Positions 42,203 through 55,104 of a DNA stretch of 64,000 nucleotides are shown one piece after another (within the stretch, counting starts at the first letter, position 1; each line of letters opens with the position of its first letter). The stretch is from Epiperipatus broadwayi (Eukaryota; Onychophora; Udeonychophora; Euonychophora; Peripatidae), in the NCBI GenBank assembly GCA_028023455.1, contig JAQFVV010000014.1, positions 4,095,336-4,159,335 of the forward strand, written 5' to 3'. The position numbers and the translations under genes were made by a program. The notes under the pieces are model-generated. The model did no database searches. It was given only the letters and a program-made list of their open reading frames with translations, and was not told where the DNA came from.

Positions 42203-42300
42203 TTTCATGTGTCAAAGCATTGGCTGGGAAGTGAACCTGCAAACCCAGGACAACTGCTTGTATGGCAGCCATGCTGACTACTCGACCACCAACACATGAC
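42203..42300 (-). mobile_element. tRNA-Gly-derived SINE, copy 2, 17-bp TSD
   Basis: In the minus orientation: gtcatgtgttggtggtcgag, an anticodon-loop region gccatacaagc, a B box region, ccaatgctttgacacatg and a short A tail. It is bordered by the perfect direct repeat atatacttgacattttt at 42186-42202 and 42301-42317. It consists of little more than the tRNA body and a tail, showing recent retrotransposition by target-primed reverse transcription. Confidence 0.85.
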
Positions 42301-42817
42301 ATATACTTGACATTTTTAGTCAAAGAGTATTGTAGATTTGGATGCTATGTTATTAATTATGGATTAAATTAATGGAGCAACATTATACCCACCAAATTCT
42401 CAATATCTCTTTCCATACACATTTGACTAAAACTAGTTGGAGTAGAAAAACTCAGACATTTTGATATATGGTTTAATAATTAACAATCAACAAAATTCTT
42501 AAGTAATAAGCAATAAACATCCACTTATTATAAGAGATTAGTAATAATTGATAGAAAAAAATATTTCAATAAAAGTACAAGCAGTCATTTACAACTTTAA
42601 AAAATAAAATAAACAATCATCATTTATGTCAGAGTTTATACTATTTCCTCCTTTTTTTTATCTTTACTTTTTTTAAATAAAGAAGTATCAGCAAATGTTT
42701 TCTTTTTAAAATAATATCTGTGTGCATAATTTTTTTGCACATATAGGTTTAAAAGATATTTAAAATAGTAATAAATTAACTTTGTTTTAAAACAAATTAC
42801 TGAGCTAATCTATAAAT

Positions 42818-42920
42818 ATTTAACTTCCAGTAATTCTTTGGAAATATTTTTTGTTACAAATTTTCATATGTAGAATATTTGTAACAAAAAATATTTTAAT
42901 ATAATTACTGAAAGTTAAAT
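42818..42920. repeat. AT-rich inverted repeat, 44-bp arms
   Basis: Left arm 42818-42861 and right arm 42877-42920 share the complement of tttttgttacaaat and atttaactt(t)c, with a 15-base loop. A few mismatches. It could be a small fold-back element. Confidence 0.7.
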
Positions 42921-43131
42921 TTTCTTCATTTAAATATTAGAATGTCAGATTGAAAGAATTTATAGTTATAAATAACATTATGGCAAATTTTCACTGAAAT
43001 AAGTTTTATATCTAATGATATTTTAATTTTGCTTAATTATGTGCCAGCCAGCATGCATGTAACAATTGCCTAAAGCAAATAATTAACTTTCCATGACTTA
43101 TCTAATGCAGCTTCAAAAGTTTCCTCTCCAG

Positions 43132-43225
43132 GTCAAGCGTTGGTGGGCTAGCAGTTAGCATAGCAGCCTTCCAAGCAGCTGGCTTGGGTTCGCTTCCTGA
43201 CGATGGATTTGACTAATGAAAAAAA
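43132..43225 (+). mobile_element. tRNA-Gly-derived SINE, copy 3
   Basis: gtcaagcgttggtgggctag, then gccttccaagcagctgg with the TCC anticodon loop, the B box gggttcgcttcc, and a tail gatttgactaatg plus A7. This copy keeps the most tRNA-Gly-like anticodon arm. No clear TSD. Confidence 0.8.
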
Positions 43226-46018
43226 GGCTCTTTTCCAATGCAAGCAGTTAATTCTTAACAAAACCGTGAAAATAAAAGAATAGCTAATGTTCTTGAAATT
43301 GCATGGGCAACTAATTCTGATTTTTTCACATTCATTGGCTATGGTTAAAAAAGCTTTCAGAGAATAGGATAGTTTAGCTTAGCTATTCTTTAGCTTGATA
43401 TTAGTTTTAATTGTAACTTTATCAATTGACTGAACGTACTAACTAACACCACATAGCTGCAATGATTAAGTTTTTCTGCCTTTTATAAGTTCTCCTGAAA
43501 AACATTTTAAATCTATAAAACAAATATTTTTCTGCAAATATTTTTATGATTGTTTTTGGTTTCAAACTTCTTAACTGAGCCATTTTATAATCTTCCATAA
43601 TTTATTGATACTATGCTATTTAGACATTATTTTATGTTAATTAAAATGATATGTTTAATCCAAAAATACATTAAAAATATTTAAATGCAATTTGCTTTTC
43701 TTTTGAAATTAAAATTATTTATATACACTGTTTCCAGAAAATATATAATTCAAAATTTTAAACATAAGCAGATTTTTTCAGACTCAGAAAACAATTATAT
43801 TATGATGTCCATTACATAAATTGACATACATTAAATAACACATTGAGAAAAGTACATTATAAGAAGTGTAGTTTATTTATAAAAATACACCTAAATATTA
43901 TAAAACATCATTATTAAAATTATAGAAAACCAAGGCATCTACTTATAAGTATTCCTGTGCAAATATTTAAACATTAAAATAAAATAACAAAATAATATGC
44001 ATGTAATAACGTAAAAAATACCTGGTAAGTCTTATGTGTTAAAGCATTAGAAATGATAAAATGAGCTTTGATTTAATGACTTTTAGCCTGTGAATAGTAA
44101 AATGTATTAGTAAAAGTTTATATTTGGTTAAGAGAACAAACAGGTACCATTAACATCATGAAGATAATTAAGAAATGGAAATTTAGCTTGGCTGAATACA
44201 TTTCTAGAGGAGTTGACAATAAATGAATAGTTGAAATCTTAAAGTGGATCCCATGACATTGTAAAAGCTTTAGAAAGATACTTATGTAGATGGATGAATA
44301 AAAAAAAGAAGTTAGTTGATGTAATAAGATATTATGGATTGGAGAAAGTGGATTAAACTTGGAGAGACCTTCATCCTGCAGTGGATCATTAAGGATTTGA
44401 AAATGATAGTGATGAGAGTAAATATTATAATGTGCAATGAAAAAAAGTTCAAATTAATATTCAAAAATATAAAAAAAAATCAATAAATACACAAATATGT
44501 AAATGGTTTTATTACTTGTGAAGTTCAAGCACCAGAGATGGCAGAGTTGGGTGGAATCAATAGATCTTAAATTCCAAAGTCTGCTATCCTACAACTGCAT
44601 CAAATAATACAAGACAAGATGTCAAATAATAAAAAGAAAAATAAGTTATTAACAATCAATACAGATATTTATAGTAATATACAAAAAAAAAAATAACCCA
44701 ATACAGCTTATTTTAAATGATAAAATTTATAACGAACTTAGATGATTATTCATTTTCATCTTTTATGAGAATTTCTATAATGGTCTAGCCTTCCATAAAA
44801 TGAAAACTTACTATGGCTTAATCATTTTAGTCTTGTATGTGAACAATACACTAATAAAAGGTGTGTAAATGTATACAAAAAAAGATACAAGCTTAATAGA
44901 AATTGAATGCTCATTATACAGGACAACTTTTTATATAAAATAAATATATTTGTTAATTTTAGTTTTCCAAAGTTTAAAAAAAATAATGATTAAAACAGTC
45001 CTTAAATAACTTATTTCAGGGTAAAAGCATCTCCAGCAACATTCCATAGAGTAACTGTGAAAAAAAAAGGCAATAATCACCAAACCCTGTCATTTTCAGG
45101 TAAGAGGATTAAATCTATTTTTTATTCTTGATTTACTTCTTACCTAAAAATATCAAGATATACATCTTCTAGTCAATGTTAAATGGTTAGCTTGGCTACA
45201 GGCTGACTACCTGAAAAAAATTGTAACCCTAATTAAAACCTAAAATCTTTTCAAATTCTATTTGGTCTCACATTCAACTCAGGATGGGAACACAGAAATA
45301 AATTGTGCTAATGTCTACATCAAGATATTCTTAATCTACTCAAAAAGATTCAGCAGTCAAAGCAATAGGAAATTATAATCAAGCCAACTGCTCATCACTA
45401 GCAGTGATTTGTCATGGCATGCTACTTTCGATCTAGTAACTAAAATAAACTCTGCCATACTAGAATTTTATAGTAAAATAAAGAAGTCTTTACCATTATT
45501 AAAATGTTATCATTCTAATAGTTATCATGAAAATTTATTACAGTAATGTGTTATGGATTCATTTTGCTTTCAATAATGGACTTGCCCAAATATCAAATTC
45601 AGAATACATTATGATTTACAAATAAAACAACAACAACTTTAACAGGTAATCAATGACAAAAACTGGCCAGCCAAAGAACTAAATCAATAAATCTGATTGT
45701 TCACAATAAAGAAGAGAAGCTATCTATAAAACTGACATACATTTGAGACAGAAATTAAAGCAAGTAAAAAGGTTAATGATTCATATTCAAAACAGTAATT
45801 TTTTATTTGGAATTATTTTGAAAGTCATGAGTATTTCCAACTATTTTCAGAACACGTAGGCATATTTATTTTTGAAATAAGAAACTGGCAGCAAATAGAA
45901 TCAGACTCTTCGCAAGACAAGCTAAGTGGCTGAAAACATTAAATTTATGCAATTCCTCCAACCTGCTACTAGTTATGGCAACAATTATATATTTGTAATT
46001 TTGCAAACCAAAATGGAC
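43226..46018. other. Dynein intron, nothing recognised
   Basis: AT-rich sequence without protein motifs or clear repeats. Confidence 0.45.
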
Positions 46019-46035
46019 AATTAACTCTTATAATT

Positions 46036-46133
46036 GTCAAGCATTGGTGGTCAAGAGGTCAGCGACAGCTGCTTTACAAGCAATTGTCCCAGGTTAGCAG
46101 GTTCACTTCACAGCTGATGCTATGACACATGAG
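46036..46133 (+). mobile_element. tRNA-Gly-derived SINE, copy 4, 17-bp TSD
   Basis: gtcaagcattggtggtcaag at the head and gctatgacacatgag at the tail, with a B box that has extra bases (aggttagcaggttcactt). A perfect direct repeat aattaactcttataatt borders it at 46019-46035 and 46134-46150. The A tail is missing or lost. Confidence 0.8.
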
Positions 46134-46150
46134 AATTAACTCTTATAATT

Positions 46151-48295
46151 ATTGTAATATATTGTAATGGTATACATATGCCATTACATTATTTTAAAAT
46201 AAATAGGAAAATAATTGTACATAAAATTGATTTTTTTAAAAATGTAAAAGAAAATTAAAAATACTTATTCAACATATATATTATCGCACAGATGGAAAAC
46301 TTTAAAACTATTAAATATATATATATTTAAAAGAGAGTTAATATAAAAAAAATGAAAATCTAAAGATAAAGAGTAATATTGTTTGTTTTAAGTAATATAA
46401 AAAAAAATAGAAAAAAATGTCAATTAGTGAATGGAAATGATTGAAATATAATTGAATCTAAAGCAAACTAGCTCTTGGAACACTTAACTGATTGTAAGGT
46501 CAGATAAGAGAGATAAAAAAATTAAAGATTGATCAATACAAACACCAAGCCATACATGGGCCAGAAAGGAAAACATCTGGACCTTTGGATCAGTGACATC
46601 ATGCTCAATGGATCCGTAGGATTCCTGATAAAGGAGGTCAGAAATGATAAAATACAAAATAATAGAATTTAGAAAATAATCTGACTATTAATCTACATAT
46701 GAACTATAGCTATATTGTAGACTCCATGATGTAGGAATCTTGCAATAGATTTAATTTCCTGACACCAGCGAAGGTGGCCCCTGACCACAGTTCTCGCAAG
46801 AATGGCATGTAGAGTTGTTTCCAAAAAAATTATAAGCAAATAATAAAACCAACTATGAATTTCATAAAGTGGATGAAGTCTTGAGAAATCATCTCGAATG
46901 GGAAGTATGAACTTTTATCAGTTATATCTCTTCAACAATTATTTAATCCATAAGAAAATATAACTTAAGTGAACTCTTATCTGACCAAGAAATCTTTTTT
47001 TATATATTTTATGTATAATGTTTGCTAAACATTTCCATTTCTTTTTCTTTTTTGATTAACTAAATTATCAAATTTCTTTTAAACTAATAATTTTAAAAAT
47101 TGGTGTAAATGGCTGCATAGATTTGTAAGATTATGATAGTTTAAGTAGGTTAATTTCAGACTATTTGTCTCATAGTTGAATCAGTGCTAGTGGATGTATG
47201 TATGGGTGTTTTATGTCAATGTAATGTGGGGAGGTGCATTGGATTCTCATTCCCTTGTACTATGTTAGCATCAGGGCACTATACCGAATTGAACACATGG
47301 CCAAAAGTGTAGCCATTGTGTTGACAATGAATGCAGATGTATTCTCTGTGGCATTTATTTCCTTTCACTTTGGGTGATGACAGTAAGACAGTCAAGACTG
47401 CAATCCACCATTATAGAGCATCCTTAATATATATTTTTTCCAAATGATTACCTCTCCAGACAGATACACATTCCTGTGCTGGACAAAAGTCATTCTTTTT
47501 TTAATGATATCATGCTGCAGATGCACATTCCTGTCAGCATGTTTTTTTGTATGCTAACATCCTCATTTTGTATTGATCACATCGGTATATCAATAAGCTG
47601 GCATTGGTTTAGACGTGAACTTGTAGCCTGGAGTTAAAAAGAATCGAGTATATAAATGCATAATCTATGCAGCATATTTATATTTATCAAAATATTAAAA
47701 TGTATAAAAAAATTTTATCTGTGCAAATTTATTAAAATATCAAAACCTAAAGTATAAAATAATAATAACAAATTAAAGTAATATTAATGTATTCCTCAAA
47801 GTTATATGTGTGTAAATAAATGTTTTGTGATTGTTACTGACAGTGGCTTATTTTATCTTTTTTAATATTAAAAATATATTTTAAGAATTTAAACTTTAAA
47901 GCTCAGCTACTCCTTGAGCTAGTGGCATGGGCTAATGGTCAAAATTTAAATCTTAACAAGAAGTATCTGCCTACATTATAAGTTTTCTAGGTTCAAATAG
48001 CCTAGTTTTACAGCAAATAAGCTAAGTGTACATCTTCCCTGACCGTTATAATATTATCATTGTATATAGAAGCAATAAATGTATTGATTGTATTTTAGTT
48101 ATAATTCAATTATTTATTAGCTGGAAAATATTCTTTTCTGGGTAGCAAAACATATATACACAACATAACAAGAATCAAGTTAAATAAAACAAATTTTCAT
48201 TTGAAACTTTCTAATAGAAATTTAGTATAAATTACAAACTTTCTATAATAAATGATAATGAGATATTATTTTATATAGCGCTATGTTTTTATACC
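46151..48295. other. Dynein intron; a less AT-rich patch near 46550-47620 is unassigned
   Basis: The patch contains mixed-composition sequence but no open frame above 60 codons and no motif I recognise. It may be an old repeat. Confidence 0.4.
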
Positions 48296-48368
48296 GTGAT
48301 AGTGATATTTGCGATTAAGCCAATGCTTAAAGCATGTGCATTGGCTTAATCGCTAATATCACTATTAC
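48296..48368 (-). repeat. 73-bp near-perfect hairpin in the dynein intron
   Basis: Arms 48296-48326 and 48338-48368 pair over 31 bases with two mismatches and an 11-base loop. The core is gcgattaagccaatgc against its complement. It starts 73 bases inside the intron that follows the exon at 48442-48589. Stem length suits a pre-miRNA-like or small fold-back structure; no evidence for expression. Confidence 0.8.
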
Positions 48369-48441
48369 AATAAAAGATAATGTAAACGTTATTTTGATTC
48401 AAAAACACAAAACTAATAATAGTAACAAATTAATAATTTAC

Positions 48442-48589
48442 TTTCATATTGTGGGATTCTTCTTTTTTCCTAATCCATTTTAAGGCCTGTTGCTGTGGAT
48501 CAATACACATCGGAAATCTCCCAGAATGTATTGTTAAAATTCCATTCTGAATAGACAATTCATCAGGAGGAAGACCTTCTGAAGTCCAC
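48442..48589 (-). CDS. DNAH10: Axonemal dynein heavy chain exon (AAA4-AAA5 linker region), DNAH10-like
   Basis: The minus-strand reading is one base plus 49 codons: [19 protein letters not shown], then [20 protein letters not shown]. The [13 protein letters not shown] and RFPxxIDPQxQALxWI motifs are diagnostic for dynein heavy chains, at the AAA4/AAA5 border after the stalk. The acceptor is ttgtag before 48589 and the donor is gtaaat from 48441. The first base completes the codon left open by the exon at 56652-56873 and the last codon is complete, matching the phase-0 start of the exon at 14829. The flanking introns are about 8.1 kb upstream and 33.6 kb downstream. Confidence 0.9.
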
Positions 48590-50731
48590 CTACAATTAAT
48601 TATATATGTGGATTAATAACACAATGCAAATACTCATTGAAAAAACAAAATAATAGTTGTATAGAAATCCCGAACGTTTTACAAATTTAGCTATAATTCT
48701 ACACCTATAGAGTGAATAATTTTAATTCCACATTGATGTTTCACAATGTTCAGGCAAAATAATTTTATTTTATAAAATTAATGTAAAAAATATTAAAATA
48801 TCTTGTTTGTAAATTACTTTGATAATATTGTTATTTGCATTTCTATTTTAATTAAAAATAACAACTCGGTATTTATTATTAAATGAGATTGGAATTAAAA
48901 TCTATATTAATGACAGCGAGGACAATAATAAAAGTAAGGTAAATCATGAATGAAGCTCTATAAGCAAAGAATCTTGGAAAGATAATTTTCCAATAATTTT
49001 ATATCAAAAGAGTAGACTAGAATTAAAAAAAAACAAACAGAAAAATAAGAGAACTATGCTGAAAAATATTTAAAAAAGCTATATTTTTCTATCTCGCTTG
49101 CTATTACGAATATTTTGAAGAAACAAAACTTATATAGATATTTATTTATAAATTTATATAATAAATCAAAAACATTCTAAATAGCAAAATCCATAACTAT
49201 ATCGTTTCCTAATAAGAAATTGTATAATGCAAATTACTTAATGTTTTTTTTTTTTACAAATATATATATATATATCAAATTATAAAAAAATCTATATATT
49301 AAGAGCATTTTGATACTATTTTCATCAAATATTTAAAAATACATGCAATATTGTCATAAGAATATAATTTTACAATTCTATATATAACCCATTCAAAATC
49401 AAAGCAATTCCTTAAATATGCTAAAAAAATAACTGTTCAAATTCTGATTTATCTAAAAATAAAAATTACGACATAATATTTAGTAATTCTTAAAAGAAGT
49501 TTTGTTTGAATTTGTATCGTCTGCAAAAATATATATATATATATATAACTAAATATGCTTTCATTAATAATAATGACTATAAATATTCACATATCATAAG
49601 GTTTAATTTGGTTTGACAAAAACGATCCACTTTTTTTCCCCAGTCAAATAATTATGCTACTGCTCTTAAATCAAATACACAAAAAATTAACAATAAATTG
49701 GTTGAAAAAAAAAAAATAGCTGGTATTATTTTTAACATCTCATTTTAACGGTGCAAATAAAAATACAAATAAAATTAAATTAACAAATAAATATTCGTAA
49801 ATTAATGCCAAATTCAATAAATATCTACTGGTTACATTAAATCACAGATACCAATTTGCTTTATGCACTTTCCTGAGAGAAATTTTATCAATTCCTTAGT
49901 GAAAGAAAATATGAGAAATAATGTACAAAGTTCCAAATCCTATAATTTTCAACAGAGAAATATATTTTAGAAATGTATTCTATCCTTAATAAAAAATATA
50001 TATATTTTACGTTTTAAACAATCAGATGAATTAAAAATTACCATTTAGATTTAACAACTATACATTTTGAAATATTTTTAAAAATTAAGATTTTTCAATA
50101 TTTATATAAAAAATAAAAAACTGCACCAGTTCTCATGAATGCAGATACTTTCAGCTTCACACTACTCAAAAGGGTAAATCCAATCTTTATTCTATTTTTA
50201 TATGCAACTGATGTTCCACTATTGGCAATAGCATTTCATGGGATTCCACCTCAATGCATCTATTGTAAAAATATTTTTTCTTAAAATTAAGGACTACCTG
50301 AATAGGTTTTGAAATTTTTATAAAACCACAGAGCACATCAATACACAAAACTATTCATGTTTTACATATCAGAATGTTTCTAAAATTAAACTCATTAGCA
50401 AAAGAAAACATAATTGTAGATTCTTCACTCAATGACTACATAACCTGCTTAACTACATTTATTACTTCATATAATTCCAATATTTCTTATAAATTTTCTA
50501 ATTATTCAAAAATGGAAGTCAATAATGAACAGTCATAAGTAAAAAATATATTTAAAAATGTTTTATTTTTGTGATAGCTGTTTAAATTCCTGCTGTTTAA
50601 AAAAGGAAAACAAAACTATCATAAAAAACAGATCATAATTTGAGTATTGACACAAAATGGACTCCAATATATCTAGTTCTACATATTCAAATATTTTCCA
50701 AAATACTTAATCTCATCAATTCAAGAGTGTG
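48590..50731. other. Dynein intron, nothing recognised
   Basis: AT-rich sequence with short AT runs near 49260 and 49530; no motif. Confidence 0.5.
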
Positions 50732-50744
50732 AGAAGTAGGAGTT

Positions 50745-51048
50745 CTCTTATTCTTCTCCTTCATTTTCTTTGCATATCTTCATATAATCTTATATATTGC
50801 TTATATCATTCTATTCATATACATGTTAATGCAACAAATTTTCTTAAAAACTTCTTTATTTTCTTACAGTTTCGACTGTCCAACAGTCTTCATCAGAGTT
50901 TAATTTAGGCAGTTTAATTAAGGCAGTGAAGAAGATAGAGCTCTGATGAAGACTGCTGGACAGTCGAAACTGTAAGAAAATAAGGAAGTTTTTAAGAAAA
51001 TTTGTTGCATTAATGTGTATATGAATAGAGTGATAAAAGCAATATATA
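50745..51048. mobile_element. Fold-back element with 110-bp arms and 13-bp direct repeats
   Basis: Arms 50789-50898 and 50941-51050 are nearly perfect reverse complements (core cttacagtttcgactgtcc), with a 42-base loop. The repeat agaagtaggagtt at 50732-50744 and 51049-51061 looks like a TSD, with a 44-base T-rich stretch at the left end. The right arm contains ctgatgaagactgctggaca and then gtcgaaac, which resembles a hammerhead-ribozyme core. Confidence 0.7.
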
Positions 51049-51061
51049 AGAAGTAGGAGTT

Positions 51062-54000
51062 TTGAGAATATTAAAAGTCACAAAGAAAATATTCAAAATT
51101 TAAGAAAAAAGTAGATACATCAAAGAATAATAATTTATCAGTATCAGAACAGGAGTTCAGCAACTCTATTCAAAGCAAAATTTCCATGATCATTCCTATA
51201 TTAAACTCATAATCTCTAATATATTTATATAATGTAGTCTGTTATTTTATTTCTTTTCTTATCTACTTTTTTTTTTAGGTTAAACCAAAAATTTAATTTT
51301 AATATTAGATATAACACAGGCATATATTGAGTTTAATTTCCTCTAACATATATTTGCATTGCATATCTGGTTTAATCAATTCTTCCCATTATTGTTTTTT
51401 AAAAATAAATATTTGATTAATGCAATTGCTTTACTACAAATTCACTGTTTTTTAATTTTAATATATTTTATGAACAATTATCAATAATAACTTTTTATAA
51501 TCCCTCTTTCATCATTAATATTATTATTGTGTATCTACACAATAAGCAACATTCATTGTAAAATTAATTAACCAGATCAATTAATTTATTCTTAGCCTCA
51601 AACCAATATGCAAAAATACTACTTCGATATTCCAAATGTCTTGGCTATTTTCTTTTTATTGAAATATCTTTCATTTTTAAATAAGATGCTTATGAGTAAC
51701 AAAGACCTCTTTCCCCTAAAAATAATATTTTTTTCTATACTAAAAACATTAAATATTCTATTGCCAGATTTTCACTACCTCAAAAATTCATTAATAAATC
51801 TAATTAGTTACTTGCCCATAATTTTCTTAACATTAAAATGAACGTAGATTTAAAAGAATATCTGCTACTCGTCCTTACAAATTTGTGAATTTTCAACTGC
51901 ATTTGTTCTACAATGCCTTAAAAACTTCAATTCAGCAATCTTATGACCTCAATTGGTAAAATGTACCCTCTTTCCAGAAGTTACCTCTTATTCTATATCA
52001 AAATTTTATTAATTAACATATTTATTTTTCCAATAGCTATCTTTTATTCTTCCATGTATAAAAAATTCAGTTTCGTTCATAAAAAACTCAACTCTCTCAG
52101 TGCAAAAATGCTAAGTAACAAAAAAGCATCGGCACCAGAAAAATTTACAGGTTAATGAATTAGATCTTAATATGATTCCTGGTTACATGTTTAAAAAATA
52201 ATTAATGAAATGTGTAAATAAGTAATATCATTTCATAGCATGCAAATCTACATTACTATCACTCATATTGGCAGGCTATCCTTGATTAAGAATACATTTA
52301 ATAAAAATGTTATATTATCTCAAATTTTATCCATTTGTTCCAATCTTGTTATAAATAATCAAATGTTGGATTTCTTGTAATGGATCTGAAAACAATATAC
52401 ATTCGATGCTATCAGTGATCAGAAAATACATTATATGTATATTCAAGTTTGGACACTGGAAGTTCAAATATCAGTCTTTCCTATTAATTATGTTCTCCAC
52501 AAATTAAATGCTGTTTTCTCTTTTTATAGTTAAAAAACAATGGAATATTATTTATTTCACATCAACTACAGTAATTTCTATGTCTAGGTGTGATCTCTTT
52601 ACTTCAAATCAGACAATGCTTATGAAATTAAAATCCCTTATAAAAACTAAAACAATCAGTAAGTTAATATTGGTTAATATATATACAAAATGTAAGTATG
52701 TACTAATTATACACATTATATAAATTTTAATAAACACAATGTCCCAAAGGTATAAAGAAATAATTTTAGATTGTTGCAATCTGTACTGTAAGGTTCCTAA
52801 ACTTTGTTTAGCATGTTTCAGAGACAAATCTCTCCACAGACAAAGCATATTTTAAGGCAATGCACAATGACATCAAGTATCATGGAATCATGAATCCATC
52901 TTCACTAAAGTAGTTTCCACAAGCGTCTACTTTGTCCAAAACTCTGGTCTAGTTGCTCTACTGATTAATTATCAGAAATCCTTAACATTTCATAGAGTAA
53001 CAATAAGAGCTCATCATGATATTATTGAAACATCCATCTTTGGTTAATTCCTTTACTTTCAAGTTATCAGTTTTGATTAATTAATTTATCTTTGGTATTT
53101 TAAGAATCTAATTAACCTTATTTTATCTTCTCTATGTAATTAATCTAATTATAATAAGTTAATTTTTTTTTTAACTCGGAACACTCTTTATAAACCAAGT
53201 GATTTAAAAGGTTTTATTTAACTTTATTTTTTTACTAAAAATTTAAATAATTTAATATCTCTAACTTCATATATGTGTGTATTCTAACATGTACCCACCT
53301 AGAAATATGCACGTGCATAACATTATTCTTTCTTGAAAAAGTACCTTATCTTAAATCTTTAATTAGATCCGCAGTATTCTCTTTAACATCACTAATCTCA
53401 AAGGTTTTTTCTTTCTATTAAAATAATAATTTTTCTAAGGCCCTTTGTCGTCAATATGATTTATTTGAAAAAAAAACAAAAAAAAACACACTCATGATTC
53501 TTCAGATACTTATCTTATGAACCTACTTGCAGTTTAATGTCTTTCTTTTTGCTACTGTAGGTGTCAATTATACAAAAAATGCTTGATGATTCTTTTAGTT
53601 GTCTAATATTAGTTTATATCATATTATTATTCATCACATATTGTAATTATATTAAATTTATTTATTTTAATTTTTTGTGCTATCTAAATTAAAGCATTAA
53701 TTTAAAATGTCCAACTTAAAAAAAACCCAAATATAATCAACCATAAATCTTTACCTTTTACAATAAAATGTAACTAATAACTTAATGTAAATCATTTTCT
53801 TATCAATTTTACTTTCAACTAAACAAAATCAGAAAATATTTATAAAATTTAATAGCCTTAAGTAGAACATCTATTTCTTCTACTGTTTTTTTGAAATGAA
53901 GTAGGCAAAATAGATCTTTTATTTAAAAAGTGTAGGCAAAGATCATGTGATGATTTTCTGGTTTTATAGAGAGATTTTCTTACTTCAAAATATAAATATG

Positions 54001-54410
54001 TAAAGCAAAATGGAGATTTTATTTGTTAAGTAATTAGGGAAGATGTTGAATGATTGCTGTTTTCTGTATTCTATCAAGCTAGCATTAAAGTCAGAAATGT
54101 TCAATGAGATTTGTTAAAGATAGGGCAGTATGCAAAAGTCGTAGGATAAAAATAATGAAAATAAAGCTAAAGCAATGAAAATAAGGATATGATAAAAAGA
54201 TTAACAGTAAAAACTGAAAAAATAAACTATAGAACAAATTAATATTTTTAAGTGCCAGAGAAGTTAAAAACACTGGTGAATGAAGCAATGATAAAGAGAT
54301 CAGAATAAAAAGAGCAATTATTGATGAAGAATTTTACTGCATATAAAAGGCTATTTTGTGGTCTATTAAAAATAGTTTTTAAAATGCTTTATTAAATGTT
54401 TTTCTTATAA
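51062..54410. other. Dynein intron, nothing recognised
   Basis: Chance frames such as 51608-51841 and 52508-52723 show low-complexity hydrophobic translations without a motif or codon bias. Confidence 0.5.
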
Positions 54411-54420
54411 CACTTATACT

Positions 54421-54759
54421 AAAACAGGCAAAACTCTCCATACAGTAGTGCCACTCAGTGCAAGCCAGAGTAATCAATGGATGCCAAAAGGCTTATGCAT
54501 AAAATCCCTATCTAGTGCCCACTCATCCAATATCATCAGACTAGTTGTGAGGCACCTTGGATCTGAGAGCACTGCACCTAGATCTTAGGATATTGGATGA
54601 GTAGGCACTAAATAGGGATTTTATACACAAGCCTTCTGGCATCCATTGATTACTCTGGCTTGAACTGAGTGGCACTAATGTAAAGAGAGTTTTAACTGTT
54701 TTAATAACAGTTATGAACAAGCATAAGAAATGGTGATCATGTGATGTTTAATGGTTTAT
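54421..54759. mobile_element. Fold-back element, 113-bp arms, 10-bp direct repeats
   Basis: Arms 54421-54533 and 54590-54702 pair almost fully (caggcaaaactctccataca; gtaatcaatggatgcc; ctcatccaatat and complements). The repeat cacttatact at 54411-54420 and 54760-54769 is a likely TSD. A smaller relative lies at 9329-9499 and a half copy at 55105-55302. Confidence 0.8.
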
Positions 54760-54791
54760 CACTTATACTCCCATAAAAAATTTGTATAACT

Positions 54792-55042
54792 AAAAAAAAA
54801 AGAGAAATATTATAGGTTTAACTAGATACATAAATAAACATCACATGATCATGTGATTCTGCATAATAGAATAATGGTGTCTAGGGTTATTAAAGAACCA
54901 ATGACATCAAAATGTATAGGTACTGAATTGAGTTCAGACCTATATGACTATGTAAGTTAAAGAGCTTGGGTTAAAAATAATCACATGATCATGTGATGTT
55001 TATTTATGTATCTAATTAAGCCTATAATATTCTTTTTTTTTT
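54792..55042. mobile_element. Second fold-back family, arms about 64 bp
   Basis: Arms 54792-54857 and 54979-55042 share agaaatattataggttta, atacataaataaacatcaca and their complements, ending in the self-complementary cacatgatcatgtg. It lies between two copies of the other family. No TSD was assigned. Confidence 0.75.
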
Positions 55043-55104
55043 TCAATTTTAAACTCATAGTTTTGTAGTTGAATAGAGATAAAAGGTGGCTGCTGGAGGG
55101 TTGC

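Noticed and set aside
51608-52155. Small membrane-protein genes at 51608-51841 and 51943-52155
   Set aside because: Hydrophobic translations are expected from AT-rich sequence; no conserved motif, start context or neighbours support them.
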